From contig CAMLGF010000118.1 in the NCBI GenBank assembly GCA_946479515.1, positions 1-5,706 of the forward strand: a DNA stretch of 5,706 nucleotides, in the 5' to 3' direction. The position numbers and the translations under genes are program-made. This DNA is from an uncultured Pseudomonadota bacterium. GTDB lineage: Bacteria; Pseudomonadota; Gammaproteobacteria; Steroidobacterales; Steroidobacteraceae. Below the pieces are notes generated by a model, which was given only the letters and a program-made list of their open reading frames with translations, was not told where the DNA came from and made no database searches. This document shows positions 4,480-5,706 of the stretch, piece by piece; within the stretch, counting starts at the first letter, position 1; every line of letters starts with the position of its first letter.

Positions 4480-5706
4480 ATGAACAACGAACCCCAATCC
4501 GCCGCGCTCAATCGCCTCTACAGCAAGGTAACCCGCCGCATCGTCCCACTGATGGCGCTCGGCTACATCGCCGCCTATCTCGACCGCGTCAACGTCGGGT
4601 TCGCGAAGCTGCAGATGCTCGGGGATCTCGAGTTCAGCGAGACCGTGTACGGCTTCGGCGCCGGCGTGTTCTTCGTGGGCTACTTCCTGTTCGAAGTGCC
4701 CAGCAACATGCTGCTCCACCGCGTCGGCGCGCGGCGCTGGCTCGCGCGCATCATGATCTCGTGGGGAATCATTTCCGCGGCGATGATGTTCGTCACCACG
4801 CCCGCGAGCTTCTACGCGTTGCGCTTCCTGTTAGGCGCCGCCGAAGCCGGGTTCTTCCCCGGAGTCATCTATTACCTCACGCAGTGGTACCCCGCCGAGC
4901 GGCGCGGGCGGATCGTGGCCTTGTTCATGACCGCCGTCGCGATCTGCAGCGTCGCGGGGAGCATCGTCTCCGGAGCCATCATGCAGGCCTTCGATGGCGA
5001 CTTGGGACTGGCCGGGTGGCAGTGGTTGTTCCTGATCGAGGCGTTGCCCGCAATCGCGATTGGTCTTTATTACCTGCTGCGCCTCACCGACAACATCCAG
5101 AGCGCCACCTGGCTGCAACCCGAAGAGAAGGCAATGTTGGCCGCACATCTCTCCGCGCAGGAGTCGGGCACGCCCGCGGGAACCTTCAAGGCCGCGTTTC
5201 AAGACTGGCGCGTGTGGGTCGCGTGCCTGATCTATTTCGCCTGCGCGTCCGGCATCTACGGATTGGGATTCTGGCTGCCGACCATCATCGCGGACATGGG
5301 CGTCAAGAGCCCGCTCGAGATCGGAATGCTCACCGCGATTCCGTATGCTGTGGCCGCCGTGGGCATGGTGCTCGTCGGGCGCAGCTCGGATAGACATCGG
5401 GAGCGGCGCTGGCACTTCGCCGTGTCGGCGGCGTGCGGTGGGCTGGGGTTGGTGTTGAGTGTGCAGTTCTCGAACTACCCGCCTGTGGCGCTGGCGGCGC
5501 TGACGCTCGCCACGTTCGGCGTGATGTCGGCGTCGCCGCTGTTCTGGAGTTTTCCGACGGCGTTCTTGAGAGGCGCGGCCGCGGCGGCGGGGATTGCGTT
5601 GATCAATTCCATCGCGAATCTGGGTGGGTTCGTGATTCCGTTTGCGGTGGGGGCGATCAAGGATGCCACGGGGTCGACGGGGAATGGGATGTACTTCCTC
5701 GCGGCG
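4480..5706 (+). CDS. MFS transporter, anion:cation symporter (ACS) type, 3' end beyond the window
   Basis: The frame is open from ATG 4480 to the right edge: 409 residues of an inner-membrane protein, with perhaps 20-40 missing. An in-frame TGA at 4468-4470 makes this the first possible start. It shows ACS-family marks: RRIVPLMALGYIAAYLDRVN (19-38) with the D-R-x-N of helix 1, the motif-A-like PSNMLLHRVGARRW (74-87) in loop 2-3, GAAEAGFFPGVIYYLTQWYP (119-138) in helix 4, a cytoplasmic middle loop (about 201-245), and GRSSDRHRERR (300-310) as the second-half loop. Such carriers import organic anions such as tartrate, phthalate or sugar acids with H+ or Na+; the substrate is not readable. No strong Shine-Dalgarno precedes it. 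It starts 19 bases after the VOC pseudogene and may share its promoter. Third-base use changes in the last 100 codons (see findings). Confidence 0.93.
   Translation, partial: MNNEPQSAALNRLYSKVTRRIVPLMALGYIAAYLDRVNVGFAKLQMLGDLEFSETVYGFGAGVFFVGYFLFEVPSNMLLHRVGARRWLARIMISWGIISAAMMFVTTPASFYALRFLLGAAEAGFFPGVIYYLTQWYPAERRGRIVALFMTAVAICSVAGSIVSGAIMQAFDGDLGLAGWQWLFLIEALPAIAIGLYYLLRLTDNIQSATWLQPEEKAMLAAHLSAQESGTPAGTFKAAFQDWRVWVACLIYFACASGIYGLGFWLPTIIADMGVKSPLEIGMLTAIPYAVAAVGMVLVGRSSDRHRERRWHFAVSAACGGLGLVLSVQFSNYPPVALAALTLATFGVMSASPLFWSFPTAFLRGAAAAAGIALINSIANLGGFVIPFAVGAIKDATGSTGNGMYFLAA

Noticed and set aside
4467..5393. Long + strand frame starting MMAPHEQRT
   Set aside because: It is a different frame of the clear MFS transporter; the product is Arg-rich with no hydrophobic segments.
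5437..5452. G-rich run that could form a two-tetrad G-quadruplex
   Set aside because: It lies in coding sequence with G-ending codons and has only two-base G runs at its ends; composition explains it.

Overview
The window is GC-rich DNA, roughly 60-65% GC by eye. Its mix of genes (AraC-family regulator, glutathione S-transferase, GNAT acetyltransferase, ACS-type MFS transporter, a DUF222/HNH-type tail) suits a soil or freshwater proteobacterium, possibly a gammaproteobacterium. No RNA gene or taxon marker is present, so this is inference. I see no tRNA, rRNA, CRISPR array, transposase or phage gene.

Left part (1-1340): the C-terminal tail of an HNH/DUF222-type protein enters from the left edge. 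Next is a well-formed translation start with a signal-peptide-like sequence (291-434, + strand) that runs head-on into the 3' end of an AraC-family regulator gene (298-1236, - strand). The last 29 codons of the regulator lie antisense to this signal peptide and look unlike a normal AraC C-terminus, which suggests an old rearrangement. The 104-base gap between the regulator and the next gene holds a 9-base direct repeat at a 21-base period, the layout expected of an AraC-type operator.

Middle part (1341-4199): the divergent gene encodes a secreted, probably concanavalin-fold protein. It converges, with 15 bases between stops, on a minus-strand run of four genes. In transcription order these are a 61-residue small protein (4199-4014), a GNAT acetyltransferase (3949-3428), a glutathione S-transferase (3297-2650) and a secreted protein of an uncharacterised family with a WWQW core (2630-1995). 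The last two are only 19 bases apart. The gap before the acetyltransferase has an 18-base perfect palindrome, a second dyad and a strong Shine-Dalgarno sequence that does not serve the obvious ATG. The gap before the transferase has a 9-bp-stem hairpin.

Right part (4200-5706): a VOC/PhnB-like gene with a good ribosome binding site is broken by a frameshift, internal loss and truncation. Nineteen bases later an MFS transporter of the anion:cation symporter type starts and stays open to the right edge. Its last 100 or so codons switch from C-ending to G-ending.

Most of the window is ordinary accessory metabolism and stress-type genes. I did not find a convincing new multi-gene system. The strongest leads are the AraC/lectin-like divergent pair with its repeat operator, the palindrome-rich leader of the acetyltransferase gene, the conserved secreted WWQW family, and the signs of gene decay.
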